13,999 nucleotides of DNA from Oscillospiraceae bacterium (GCA_031260745.1 JAISKY010000048.1:1-13999), one strand, 5' to 3'; numbered from the stretch's first letter, positions 1 to 7,072 are shown. The notes: generated by a model from the sequence alone, not told the origin. Program-made: numbers and translations.

Positions 1-412
1 AGGTCGCGGCGACGTGTCGCCGCTGACAAATTGAGTATGCAGTTGCCTTTGTCACCGGCGACACGCCGGTCGCGTTCTTAGGAGCGGCAAGTCCCACGGC
101 TTTGGAGCGATTTAATTTGCCCTTTATGGACTTGACATACTTCGTGTGAGCCAGACCGCTCGCCTCTAACGGGAAATACACCGGCCACCAGTATTTGCCC
201 GCCGACTCCATACAAACGTCGCAGCAATTATAGGACTTCAGCCACTCCGCTAATCTGCTAATGTCTCCCGCATAAGTAGAAAAGCGACGCTTGATGTACT
301 GCGGTGTTTGCCCGAGTTGTTTCGTAATCACGATACACGCGAACACGAAATTTTTGTGAACGTCCAATCCGCAACAAATCGGATGCACCAACTTGATTTC
401 CATGTCGTCCAT
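1..412 (-). pseudogene. IS110-family transposase, N-terminal fragment (probably disrupted)
   Basis: Read on the minus strand from ATG at 412 with GAGG at 420-423 (7-8 nt away). The first 99 codons look like the RuvC-like N-terminus of IS110 transposases: HPICCGLDVHK at residues 10-20 carries the first catalytic Asp (D17), MESAGKYWW at 68-76 carries the Glu (E69), and KYVKSIKGK at 91-99 precedes where KTDxxDA should follow. That last motif, which supplies the final two acidic residues of the DEDD site and the rest of the ~400-aa protein, is not present. From codon 100 (about 115 downward) the frame stays open but continues into unrelated sequence made of a palindromic repeat (10-68) and then leaves the window. 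I infer a fragment or an in-frame insertion. If the remainder lies beyond the window, the gene could instead be interrupted rather than truncated. Confidence 0.75.
10..68. repeat. 21-bp imperfect palindrome with 17-nt loop
   Basis: Arms 10-30 and 48-68 are inverted repeats matching at 19 of 21 positions, with loop 31-47. A second short palindrome (3-13, gtcgcggcgac) abuts the left arm. The element sits exactly where IS110 similarity has ended, and it keeps the minus-strand reading frame open (codons 115-135 of that frame). Size, symmetry and position resemble dispersed REP/RPE-like palindromic elements. Only one copy is visible here, so dispersal is an inference. Confidence 0.6.
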
Positions 413-425
413 AGCGTTACCTCTT

Positions 426-686
426 TTTGTAGATTTTGAGGAAACGGCATTGACTGAACGCTCCGCCTAAAACGAGTTGTGTCTTAACAAAGATTAGTTT
501 ACAGGCTCTATGTCCTACTCACCCCCACCCTACGCCGCAAGCGGCGCAGGGAACCCGGTTGGTGCTTGAATGAGCGTTCGGCGACTTATTAATATGCGGG
601 TTAGCAGCTAACCGCTACACCACTTAGCTCCGCGTGCTCTGTAGTGTACCGCGTTCCTCAGAGCAATTATACCATAAATCTACAAA
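426..686. repeat. 11-bp inverted repeat bracketing the IS110 leader
   Basis: tttgtagattt at 426-436, just upstream of the transposase Shine-Dalgarno, is perfectly inverted at 676-686 (aaatctacaaa), inside the spacer of the leader promoter. The two copies enclose the whole putative bridge-RNA region. The outer copy lies upstream of the predicted transcription start, so pairing would be possible in DNA or as a protein site but not within the RNA. Confidence 0.5.
440..665 (-). ncRNA. Putative IS110 bridge RNA (leader RNA upstream of transposase)
   Basis: This gene-free stretch follows a near-consensus minus-strand promoter, and the predicted start (about 660-665) begins right at a hairpin. Reading leftward, three strong stem-loops are visible. 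The first is 7 bp (635-641 with 659-665) with a 17-nt loop. The second is about 9 bp with one bulged base (596-615). The third is 11 bp with one G-U pair and a 2-nt loop (528-538 with 541-551). Established knowledge: IS110-group recombinases such as IS621 are guided by a bridge RNA transcribed from the noncoding end upstream of the recombinase, starting with a 5' stem-loop followed by two internal-loop domains. Assigning that role here is an inference from position, promoter and structure. The 3' end is arbitrary. The guide loops could not be assigned by eye. Confidence 0.45.
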
Positions 687-694
687 CTAAACAA
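666..694 (-). promoter_or_regulatory. Sigma-A promoter of the IS110 leader RNA
   Basis: On the minus strand, -35 TTGTTT (689-694) and -10 TATAAT (666-671) are separated by exactly 17 bp. TGG directly before the -10 makes it an extended -10 (TGnTATAAT). Transcription would start around 660-665, at the first stem-loop of the leader. Confidence 0.75.
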
Positions 695-749
695 TATTTC
701 TACGCGAATCTCACCGATTGCGGCAACCTCGTTTCACCCGTCATTGGTG

Positions 750-764
750 CCTTTCGCAGAAAGG
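750..764 (+). promoter_or_regulatory. Small hairpin covering the purine-rich sequence before cinA
   Basis: cctttc (750-755) and gaaagg (759-764) form a perfect 6-bp stem with a 3-nt loop. The right arm contains AAAGG, the only Shine-Dalgarno-like sequence before the cinA start at 778, though at a long 13-nt spacing. If used, it would be partly sequestered. No convincing -35/-10 pair for cinA was found in 690-777. Confidence 0.35.
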
Positions 765-777
765 TATGGTCTTTATA

Positions 778-2004
778 ATGAACGCGGAGCTAATTGCGGT
801 CGGCACCGAGCTTTTGCTCGGCGGTACGGCGAATCTTGACGCTCAGATAATATCTGAAAAACTGTCGGAGCTTGGCATTAACGTCTACTACCATACCGTA
901 GTCGGCGATAATGACGCGCGCGTGAAAGCCGCCGTCGAAATCGCGAAGTCCAGAGCCGACATAATCATAACTACGGGCGGACTTGGTCCGACTTACGACG
1001 ATATGACTAAACAAACGGTCGCGGCGGCGTTCGGCAAAGAACTGGTTAGGTTCGCGGACGAGGAAAAGCGTCTGCGCGATTGGTTCTCCGCGCCGGGCTA
1101 TAAGTTTACGGAGAACAATCTGCGTCAGGCGGATTTCCCGGAGGGATGTACGATACTCGCGAACCCGATTGGTACGGCTCCGGGCTGCGCGTTTGAAAGC
1201 GGAGGTAAGCACGTAGTTATGCTTCCGGGACCGCCCAGAGAATGTTCGCGAATGCTCTACGAGCAAGCTGTTCCGTATCTGAAAAAAATCAGCGGGGTCG
1301 GCGAAATCGTATCGCGCAATATCCACATATACGGAATGGGCGAAAGCGCGGTAGAGGACAAACTCCGCGACTATATGCTTGAACTTACGAATCCGACGCT
1401 TGCTCCCTACGCTAAAACCGGCGAGGTTCAGCTTAGGGTTACCGCTAAGGCGGCGACTCGCGAGGAAGCCGAGAAGATGATGACTCCGGTAATTGAACGC
1501 GTAAAGGCTGTGTTGGGCGATGTAATCTACGGAATCGACGTGAAAAGTTTGGAAAACGCCGCTCTGCTTGCGCTTAAAGCGAAAAATCTGACGCTTAGCA
1601 GCGCTGAGAGCGTTACCGGCGGCTTAATCGCGAAGCGATTGACGGATATACCGGGCTCCAGCGCGGTATTCAAGGGCGGGGTCGTATCGTACTCCGACGA
1701 AGCCAAAATCGCGTTGCTGGGAGTTTCCGCGGACACCTTAGATAAATACGGCGCGGTAAGCTCTGAAACGGCTAGGGAGATGGCGTTGGGCGCTAAGGCG
1801 AAACTCGGTACGGACTTTGCCGTGGCGACTACCGGCAACGCCGGACCTGACGGCGAACCGCTCGGACTGGTTTACGTCGCGATTGCGACTCCGGACGGCA
1901 ACGCTGATGTACGGGAGCTGAAAATGGGGCACTGGGACCGCGACCGAATCCGTACAATGGCGGCTCACCAAGCGTTCGATTTGGTATTGAAAGCGGCGCG
2001 ATAA
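778..2004 (+). CDS. cinA: CinA family protein (MoCF-like domain + nicotinamide mononucleotide deamidase)
   Basis: 408 aa from ATG 778, normal for full-length CinA. This start gives the conserved opening MNAELIAVGTELLLGG, whereas the in-frame upstream TTG at 718 would add 20 unconserved residues. The N-terminal MoCF/MogA-like domain (about 1-170) carries TTGGLGPTYDD (65-75) and LPGPPREC (149-156). A middle linker domain spans about 175-255. The C-terminal CinA/PncC domain (about 258-405) has SSAESVTGG (274-282), IPGSSAVFKGGVVSYS (291-306) and TTGNAGPDGE (351-360). In the family, the C-terminal domain deamidates NMN to nicotinic acid mononucleotide in pyridine-nucleotide salvage, and the N-terminal domain has been linked to ADP-ribose pyrophosphatase activity. 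The protein is cytoplasmic. leuA follows after 49 bp, so the two are probably co-transcribed. Confidence 0.95.
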   Translation: MNAELIAVGTELLLGGTANLDAQIISEKLSELGINVYYHTVVGDNDARVKAAVEIAKSRADIIITTGGLGPTYDDMTKQTVAAAFGKELVRFADEEKRLRDWFSAPGYKFTENNLRQADFPEGCTILANPIGTAPGCAFESGGKHVVMLPGPPRECSRMLYEQAVPYLKKISGVGEIVSRNIHIYGMGESAVEDKLRDYMLELTNPTLAPYAKTGEVQLRVTAKAATREEAEKMMTPVIERVKAVLGDVIYGIDVKSLENAALLALKAKNLTLSSAESVTGGLIAKRLTDIPGSSAVFKGGVVSYSDEAKIALLGVSADTLDKYGAVSSETAREMALGAKAKLGTDFAVATTGNAGPDGEPLGLVYVAIATPDGNADVRELKMGHWDRDRIRTMAAHQAFDLVLKAAR

Positions 2005-2053
2005 GGAATCTGTCAAAGTCAGCTATTACTACGGAGAATAAGGAGATTTTTTG

Positions 2054-3577
2054 GTGGCGGATAAAGTGAACAACAAAATAATTGTTTTTGATACCACGCT
2101 TCGCGACGGGGAGCAAACTCCGGGCGTGAATATTACGGTTCCGGAGAAACTGGAAATAGCGCGTCTGCTTGATGTTTTGGGCGTTGATATAATAGAGGCT
2201 GGATTTCCCGCGTCGTCCAGAGCGGTCGCGGACGCGGTAAGCGCAATCGCGGACAGCGTAAGCGCGGGCGTTTGCGCTATGGCGCGATGTATGGAAAGCG
2301 ATGTCTACACCGCCTGGGAAGCGATTAAGTTCGCCAAAGCTCCGAGTATCAACATCGTAATGGCGTCGAGCGACATTCACCTGGAGCATAAATTGAAAAT
2401 GACTCGCGGCGAAGCCTTGCGCTATACCGCCGAATGTGTACGCTACGCCGCCAGTTTGTGTCCGGTAGAGTTCACTTGCGAAGATTCAAGCCGCTCCGAC
2501 AGGGGATTTATGCTTGAACTGATTAACTCCGCGCTAAACGCCGGAGCGAAAACTATAAACATAACCGACACCGTAGGTTACGCGGTTCCGTCTGAATTTG
2601 GCGAGCTAATCCGTTTTGTCAAGTCGAACACATCGCGTGAGGCTGTAATCTCGGCGCACTGTCACAACGATTTGGGGCTTGCGGTCGCAAATACTCTATC
2701 GGCGGTAATGAGCGGAGCGGGACAGATTGAAACTACTCTGTGCGGATTGGGCGAACGCGCCGGAAACTGTCCGCTTGAAGAAGTCGTTATGGCAATCGAA
2801 ACCCGCAAGCAGTATTTCCCGTTCAGCCACGGCATAGATACTACGAAACTGTACCGTACCTGCGCCAGAGTAAGCGCGATTACCGCGATTCCAATCGCGG
2901 TGAATAAGGCGGTAATCGGCGCGAACGCGTTCGCTCACACCAGCGGCATCCATCAGCACGGAGTTATAGAAAACCCGTTGACGTACGAGGTTATGGCTCC
3001 GCAGTCAATCGGCAAAACCGGCAGTGATATAATTTTAGGCAAATTAAGCGGACGGCACGCGTTCGCGGAACGCGCTGAACATCTTGGGTTCGAGCTTTCG
3101 GAGGACGAGCTTAAACTTACGTTCGAGCATTTCAGGGAGCTTGCCGAGGTCAGGAAATCCGTCACGGACGCGGACTTAATCGCGATAATCAATCAGATTC
3201 GCGTCGTGCCGGACGTGTATACGCTTGACACGTTCACTATTCAAAGCGGTAACAAAATCCGAGCTTCCGCGAGTATTACCGTTATTCGCGGCGGAGTGCC
3301 GTACGTCGGCGAAGGTTCCGGAGTCGGTTCGGTTGACGCGGTCTACAACGCGATTACAAACATTGTCGGCAAAGACTGGAGTTTGAGTTCGTATCTGATA
3401 AACGCCGTTACAGGCGGAGTTGACGCTTTAGGCGAGGTAACGGTCAGGGTAAAGCACGCGGGCGAACTTCATATCGGCAGAGGTCTTAGTCTTGACGTTA
3501 TCGAGGCGTCCGTACTCGCGTTCCTGAACGCTATAAACAGGTCATTAGCAGCCGGCGTACCGCCGGACCGTCGTTGA
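2054..3577 (+). CDS. leuA: 2-isopropylmalate synthase
   Basis: Condenses 2-ketoisovalerate with acetyl-CoA, the first committed step of leucine synthesis. About 507 aa, the usual length of bacterial LeuA. GTG 2054 is preferred because aaggag (2040-2045) lies 8 nt upstream. An in-frame TTG at 2051 would put it at 5 nt, so either is possible. Counting from the TTG, the DRE-TIM barrel (about 8-285) shows FDTTLRDGEQ (13-22) with metal ligand D14 and catalytic R18, AHCHND (202-207) with metal ligands H203 and H205, and GERAGN (234-239) with N239. A helical linker follows with SGIHQHG (298-304) and GKLSGRHAF (330-338). The C-terminal leucine-sensing dimer domain (about 388-500) includes AVTGGVDALGEV and GRGLSLDVIEAS. 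The full regulatory domain argues for LeuA over homocitrate synthase; citramalate synthase is the residual alternative. It stands apart from other leu/ilv genes, and no leucine attenuator was seen. Confidence 0.92.
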   Translation: MADKVNNKIIVFDTTLRDGEQTPGVNITVPEKLEIARLLDVLGVDIIEAGFPASSRAVADAVSAIADSVSAGVCAMARCMESDVYTAWEAIKFAKAPSINIVMASSDIHLEHKLKMTRGEALRYTAECVRYAASLCPVEFTCEDSSRSDRGFMLELINSALNAGAKTINITDTVGYAVPSEFGELIRFVKSNTSREAVISAHCHNDLGLAVANTLSAVMSGAGQIETTLCGLGERAGNCPLEEVVMAIETRKQYFPFSHGIDTTKLYRTCARVSAITAIPIAVNKAVIGANAFAHTSGIHQHGVIENPLTYEVMAPQSIGKTGSDIILGKLSGRHAFAERAEHLGFELSEDELKLTFEHFRELAEVRKSVTDADLIAIINQIRVVPDVYTLDTFTIQSGNKIRASASITVIRGGVPYVGEGSGVGSVDAVYNAITNIVGKDWSLSSYLINAVTGGVDALGEVTVRVKHAGELHIGRGLSLDVIEASVLAFLNAINRSLAAGVPPDRR

Positions 3578-3584
3578 AATCGAG

Positions 3585-3618
3585 AAAAATTAGCAGCCGG
3601 CAGGGCTGCTAATTTTTT
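3585..3618 (+). terminator. Rho-independent terminator after leuA, likely bidirectional
   Basis: A 14-bp perfect stem (3585-3598 with 3604-3617) with a 5-nt loop; the descending arm ends in a run of six T (3613-3618). The start of the left arm is A-rich, so the minus-strand transcript also ends in a U-run. It lies between convergent leuA and the last gene of the minus-strand importer operon and probably serves both. Confidence 0.9.
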
Positions 3619-3647
3619 GTTTTGTAAATGCCGCGGGGCGAATGTAC

Positions 3648-4253
3648 CTACCGCAAATCCCCGAACAGCGCAACGCGGTTGCAAATACGCTCCGCAAGTT
3701 CAAGGCTGTGAGTTACCGCGAGAATACCCAAATTGCGGCGTTCGGCGGTTTTCAGCGTAAGCTCCCAAATTTGAGCCTGAGTTATCACGTCAAGCATCGT
3801 ACTCATCTCGTCCGCGATTACGAACCGCGTTTGAGGGCCTAACGCTCTGGCGACGCAAAAACGCTGAAGTTCCCCGCCGGAAAGTTCCGTTGGATAACGG
3901 TCAAGCCACTCCGGAGCGATTCCCATTTCGTCTAAAAACTCCGCGTTGGGATTCCACGCCTCGGTAAGCGTGTCGCGAAGTTTCCAACGCGGGTTGATTG
4001 CCTTTTCGGGGTGCTGATATATTAGCTGAACCGGGCAATAGCCGCGTTTTGGCAGCGGCTTGCCGTCAAACAGAACTGCGCCCGAATCGGGCTTCATATA
4101 TCCCGCGAGTATCTGCGACAGCGTACTTTTTCCGCACCCTGACGGTCCGACGAGAGCGACGCGCTCACCCGCGTCCACGCTAAGGCTTACGCCGTCTAAG
4201 ACGAGTTTCGATTTGTTGTAGCCAAACCTGATATTTTTCGCTTCAAGCAGCAT
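3648..4253 (-). CDS. ABC transporter ATP-binding protein, NikE/OppF-like (short form)
   Basis: Second ATPase of the peptide/nickel-class importer. 201 aa from ATG 4253, which gives the usual opening MLLEAKNIRFGY; the frame is open upstream to 4469, but that region overlaps the preceding gene. Walker A GPSGCGKST (36-44), Q-loop Q80 in YQHPEKAINP, signature LSGGELQR (124-131), Walker B FVIADE (144-149) and H-loop H182 in VTHS are all present, so ATP binding and hydrolysis should be intact. The protein stops about 19 residues after the H-loop His. It lacks the ~60-residue C-terminal tail (oligopeptide/nickel C-terminal domain) of longer family members. The start overlaps the stop of the preceding ATPase gene by 11 bp, so translational coupling is likely. 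GGAGAGG lies about 12 nt upstream. Confidence 0.9.
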   Translation of the reverse strand: MLLEAKNIRFGYNKSKLVLDGVSLSVDAGERVALVGPSGCGKSTLSQILAGYMKPDSGAVLFDGKPLPKRGYCPVQLIYQHPEKAINPRWKLRDTLTEAWNPNAEFLDEMGIAPEWLDRYPTELSGGELQRFCVARALGPQTRFVIADEMSTMLDVITQAQIWELTLKTAERRNLGILAVTHSLELAERICNRVALFGDLR

Positions 4254-5154
4254 AGTGACAGCATACCTCTCCGCCGCGAATGTTACGCGGCTCGATTGCT
4301 CCGCAAGCGCATTTTTCGCCTTTAAGCTCACAGCGCGGAGCGAACAAACAACCGTCCGGCAGTGAACCCGCGTAGGGTTGAGTTCCCTCTGTAGGTCGGA
4401 ATCCGTTTTTGGGGATTGCCCTCCACAACGCTTTTGTGTAGGGGTGACGGAGTTTGTCCTCGCTGTCAAAGTCGGACGCTAACGCGGTTTCGACCGTAGT
4501 TCCGGCGTAGAACACCGCGATTCGGTCTGTGTAGCCTAGCGCGAGGTCTATGTCGTGCGTGATTAGGATTACCGCCGCGCCCTCGTTGGCAAGGTCGCGG
4601 AAGTGCTTCATAGCTCTGTCCGCGAGTTCCTTTGACATTCCGGGCGTAGGCTCGTCCGCGATTATCAGCTTAGCGCCGCTGATTACCGCTGTCGCGCACA
4701 AAACGCGCCGCATCATACCGCCCGAAAGTTGGAATGGGAACAACTTACCGACGCTTTTGTCGAGCTTATACCTCGCGAACACTTTCTCTACGGCGGATTC
4801 GTCCGGCGAAACCTGTCTGCCGACTTTCATCAACGGGTCGAGGTACTCCACGGATTGTGGAACAAGCGCGATTTCGCCGCCGCGAAGTTTCGCGACGCGT
4901 TTTTTTGTCAAAGGTTCGCCGAGGTAACGAATGTCGCCCTCAACCACGGCGTTTTTTGGTAAAATTCCGAGAATCGCGTGAGCAAGCAAACTCTTGCCTG
5001 AGCCGCTGGAACCCGCGACTGCTAAAATCTCGCCCTTACGGACGTTTATGTTCAGGTTACTTATGACTTTAAGCTCACGCCGCTCCAGCCCTTTCGTGTA
5101 CATTCGGAAGGACACCGAAAGCCCGCTCACGCTCAAAACTACTTCGTTTTCCAC
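4243..5154 (-). CDS. ABC transporter ATP-binding protein, NikD/OppD-like
   Basis: First ATPase of the peptide/nickel-class importer; it pairs with the downstream ATPase beneath the two permeases. 303 aa from GTG 5154, chosen because AAGGAGG (5161-5167) sits 6 nt upstream. Walker A GSSGSGKS (48-55), Q-loop Q100, signature LSGGMMRR (143-150), Walker B LIIADEPT (163-170) and H-loop H200 in THD are intact. The C-terminal part carries the oligopeptide/dipeptide-transporter domain: HPYTKALWRAIP, then a Cys-containing segment of the GCLFAPRC...C type that in relatives is associated with an iron-sulfur cluster. Six Cys fall in the last ~40 residues. A 106-bp gap separates it from the upstream permease gene, the only loose joint in this operon. 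Confidence 0.92.
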   Translation of the reverse strand: MENEVVLSVSGLSVSFRMYTKGLERRELKVISNLNINVRKGEILAVAGSSGSGKSLLAHAILGILPKNAVVEGDIRYLGEPLTKKRVAKLRGGEIALVPQSVEYLDPLMKVGRQVSPDESAVEKVFARYKLDKSVGKLFPFQLSGGMMRRVLCATAVISGAKLIIADEPTPGMSKELADRAMKHFRDLANEGAAVILITHDIDLALGYTDRIAVFYAGTTVETALASDFDSEDKLRHPYTKALWRAIPKNGFRPTEGTQPYAGSLPDGCLFAPRCELKGEKCACGAIEPRNIRGGEVCCHYAA

Positions 5155-5260
5155 TATGACCCTCCTTGAATCTGTTAAAAATTCATTCGCGTGGAATTGT
5201 ATTACTCTCCATAAATATATAGCGCGGGGCAGCTCGACATTTGCCTTTCGCGGCGCGCGA

Positions 5261-6070
5261 CTATTCCTGCGCGCTTACGGGGTCAAGCAAGAGTTTGACG
5301 CACTCGCCGAGTTTGTCTATCAGCACCACCATAATCACTAACGCAAGTCCGGGAAAAATCGCCAGCCACCACATTCCGCTTGACAGATAGCGCATAGCCT
5401 CCGAGAGTATAATCCCGATTGCGGGCTGCTCCGGCGGCATTCCGAATCCCAGGAACGTAAGCCCCGACTCGTGCATTATCGCGTGAGGGAACATTAGAAT
5501 CAGCCCGATAAAAAATTGCGGAAGCATGTGCGGTACGATATGCCTGGACATTATCCACCAACCGGAGCGTCCGAACTTCCGAGCCGCCGCGATATAGTGA
5601 TTGGAGCGTATTTGCAAGACCTCGCCGCGAATTATCCTCGCAAGCCCCGTCCAGTGCGTGAAGATTATCCCGATTAGCAAACCTCGCCAACCTCGACCCG
5701 CCGCTATTGAAATCAGGATTACCAGCAAAGTGTGAGGTATTCCCATCGTCAGGTCAATCAGCCAGTTGACGAAGTGGTCTATTACTCCGCGGCCGAACGC
5801 CGCGCACACTCCGATAATCAGCGCGATTATCGCGGACACTCCCGACGCGGTTAAGCCTACGAACAGGCTTAACGACAGCCCTTTGATTGTTCTCGTAAGC
5901 ATATCGCGTCCAAGCAAATCCGTGCCGAACGGGTGTTCCCAAGACGGCGAAAGCGACTTCTGCGAGAAATCCGCGCTTGCGTCGTTCATAGCGGCGCCTG
6001 CGATATAAACTCCCGCGATAATGATAACGATTGCGGCGATTAGTGCGATTGTCATTACGCGTCTGCTCAT
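5261..6070 (-). CDS. ABC transporter permease, DppC/NikC-like
   Basis: Inner-membrane permease of the importer. 269 aa, typical of the family. An N-terminal membrane segment (about residues 5-27) and a periplasmic/extracellular region with HPFGTDLLGRDMLTR (46-60) are followed by the BPD_transp_1 domain with five more hydrophobic segments. The cytoplasmic EAA-type loop, which contacts the ATPase, is readable as YIAAARKFGRSGWWIMSRHI. ATG 6070 overlaps the stop of the upstream permease in an ATGA junction (6067-6070), so the two permeases should be made in equal amounts. Confidence 0.93.
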   Translation of the reverse strand: MSRRVMTIALIAAIVIIIAGVYIAGAAMNDASADFSQKSLSPSWEHPFGTDLLGRDMLTRTIKGLSLSLFVGLTASGVSAIIALIIGVCAAFGRGVIDHFVNWLIDLTMGIPHTLLVILISIAAGRGWRGLLIGIIFTHWTGLARIIRGEVLQIRSNHYIAAARKFGRSGWWIMSRHIVPHMLPQFFIGLILMFPHAIMHESGLTFLGFGMPPEQPAIGIILSEAMRYLSSGMWWLAIFPGLALVIMVVLIDKLGECVKLLLDPVSAQE

Positions 6071-7047
6071 TTGCCGCCCTCCGTCGTACGGGGGTCAATC
6101 AGTACGTACAAAGCGTTAGCAATCGCGTTACCCGCGAATACGAACACCACCGAGAACAGCGTTATGCCGAGCAAAAGCGGAATATCCGACTGCAATCCCG
6201 CCGCGCTCGCCGCCGCGCCGAGTCCGGGATAGCTGAAGATGTTCTCCGCGATTACCGAACCTCCGAAAAGCTCGCTGAACGACGAGAACTGCATCGTTAC
6301 CGCCGGAATCAGAATATTACGCAGACCGTGACGGCGCAGTACGCTCAGATTGCTCTCGCCGCGGGCTTTCGCGAACAGTACGTAATCGCTGTGTAAAACC
6401 TCTACGAGTTTCTCGCGGGTATGTAACGCGACATTAGCGAACGACAGGAAACTAAGCGTAAGCGCGGGTAATATCAGGTGGCGCAGTCGTTGGAGTATCG
6501 TTACGTTCTCCGGCGCGACGCCTACGGGTACGGACATTCCGAACGGAAACCACCCAAGCCACACGGAAAACACAATCAGAAACACAAGTCCAATCCAAAA
6601 CGTCGGTACGGAACACATAATGAGGCAAATTCGCTTGACTACGCTGTCAAGCGGTCTGCCGTTGAACATTCCCATAAGACAACCGATAGCGAATCCGAAC
6701 ACTCCGGAGAATATCCACGCGGCAAGCATAAGCGCAAGCGTAGCCGCGAAGCGCGTTCCGATAATCTCAATTACCGGGCGGCGGAAGATTTTCGATACGC
6801 CGAAATCGCCGTGCAACAGCGCGCTTCCCCATTTAAGGTAACGCTCCGCGGGCGGGTCGTTGACGCCCCAAAATTCTTCCATTCTGGCGATGTTCTCCTC
6901 CGAAACTCCGGGATTCGCCTGTATGTACGCTAGCATAGGGTCAATCGGCGACAATGAAACCAACGCGAAACATATCACGCTTACCGCAATCAAAAGCGTA
7001 ACTACCCGAACGAGATAAATGGATATACTTTTTATTTTTCTGCTCAT
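6067..7047 (-). CDS. ABC transporter permease, DppB/NikB-like
   Basis: First permease of the importer, 326 aa. One N-terminal membrane helix (about 10-31) is followed by the extracellular segment typical of the DppB class, with FWGVNDPPAERYLKWGSALLHGDFG, written here only as the landmarks FWGVNDP and LHGDFG. The five-helix permease domain then contains the EAA-type loop around YVLFAKARGESNLSVLRRHGLRN. ATG 7047 has AAAGGA a few bases upstream. It follows the SBP gene by 25 bp. Confidence 0.93.
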   Translation of the reverse strand: MSRKIKSISIYLVRVVTLLIAVSVICFALVSLSPIDPMLAYIQANPGVSEENIARMEEFWGVNDPPAERYLKWGSALLHGDFGVSKIFRRPVIEIIGTRFAATLALMLAAWIFSGVFGFAIGCLMGMFNGRPLDSVVKRICLIMCSVPTFWIGLVFLIVFSVWLGWFPFGMSVPVGVAPENVTILQRLRHLILPALTLSFLSFANVALHTREKLVEVLHSDYVLFAKARGESNLSVLRRHGLRNILIPAVTMQFSSFSELFGGSVIAENIFSYPGLGAAASAAGLQSDIPLLLGITLFSVVFVFAGNAIANALYVLIDPRTTEGGK

Positions 7048-7072
7048 ATTTATCCTTTACTGATTAAAAACC

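Larger units (their letters stand above)
116..694 (-). mobile_element. IS110-family insertion sequence, promoter/leader end plus 5' part of transposase
   Basis: The element reads leftward: promoter (666-694), noncoding leader (413-665), then the transposase N-terminus (412 to 116). This is the layout of IS110-group elements, where a noncoding RNA lies upstream of the recombinase gene. The outer boundary towards cinA cannot be fixed, because IS110 elements lack the terminal inverted repeats and target duplications typical of other IS. The inner end at about 116 is where recognisable protein similarity stops. Confidence 0.6.

Noticed and set aside
560..634. tRNA-like sequence on the minus strand, with a CTGCTAA loop resembling tRNA-Ser(GCT) and a D-arm-like stretch
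   Set aside because: The anticodon stem does not pair in register, there is no GGTTCGA-type T arm at the right distance and no acceptor pairing. The hairpin belongs better to the structured IS110 leader.
494..690. 7-nt complementarity between leader RNA (494-500) and the element end (684-690) as a possible donor-guide pairing
   Set aside because: A 7-nt match in a search space of this size is expected by chance, and the element end is not defined.
718..777. N-terminal extension of cinA from TTG 718
   Set aside because: The added 20 residues are unlike the family, and the conserved CinA N-terminus begins at ATG 778.
790..1326. Long minus-strand open frame antisense to cinA, and similar ones antisense to leuA, the permeases and the SBPs
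   Set aside because: Arg-rich, low-information translations typical of shadow frames opposite codon-biased genes; no family similarity or start signals.
4254..4469. 72-residue N-terminal extension of the NikE/OppF-like ATPase
   Set aside because: It lies wholly within the preceding ATPase gene in another frame, and the conserved domain begins at ATG 4253.
5155..5260. 106-bp gap in the importer operon as a hidden gene or internal promoter
   Set aside because: No open frame with a start signal other than the AAGGAGG of the next gene, and no clear -35/-10 pair.
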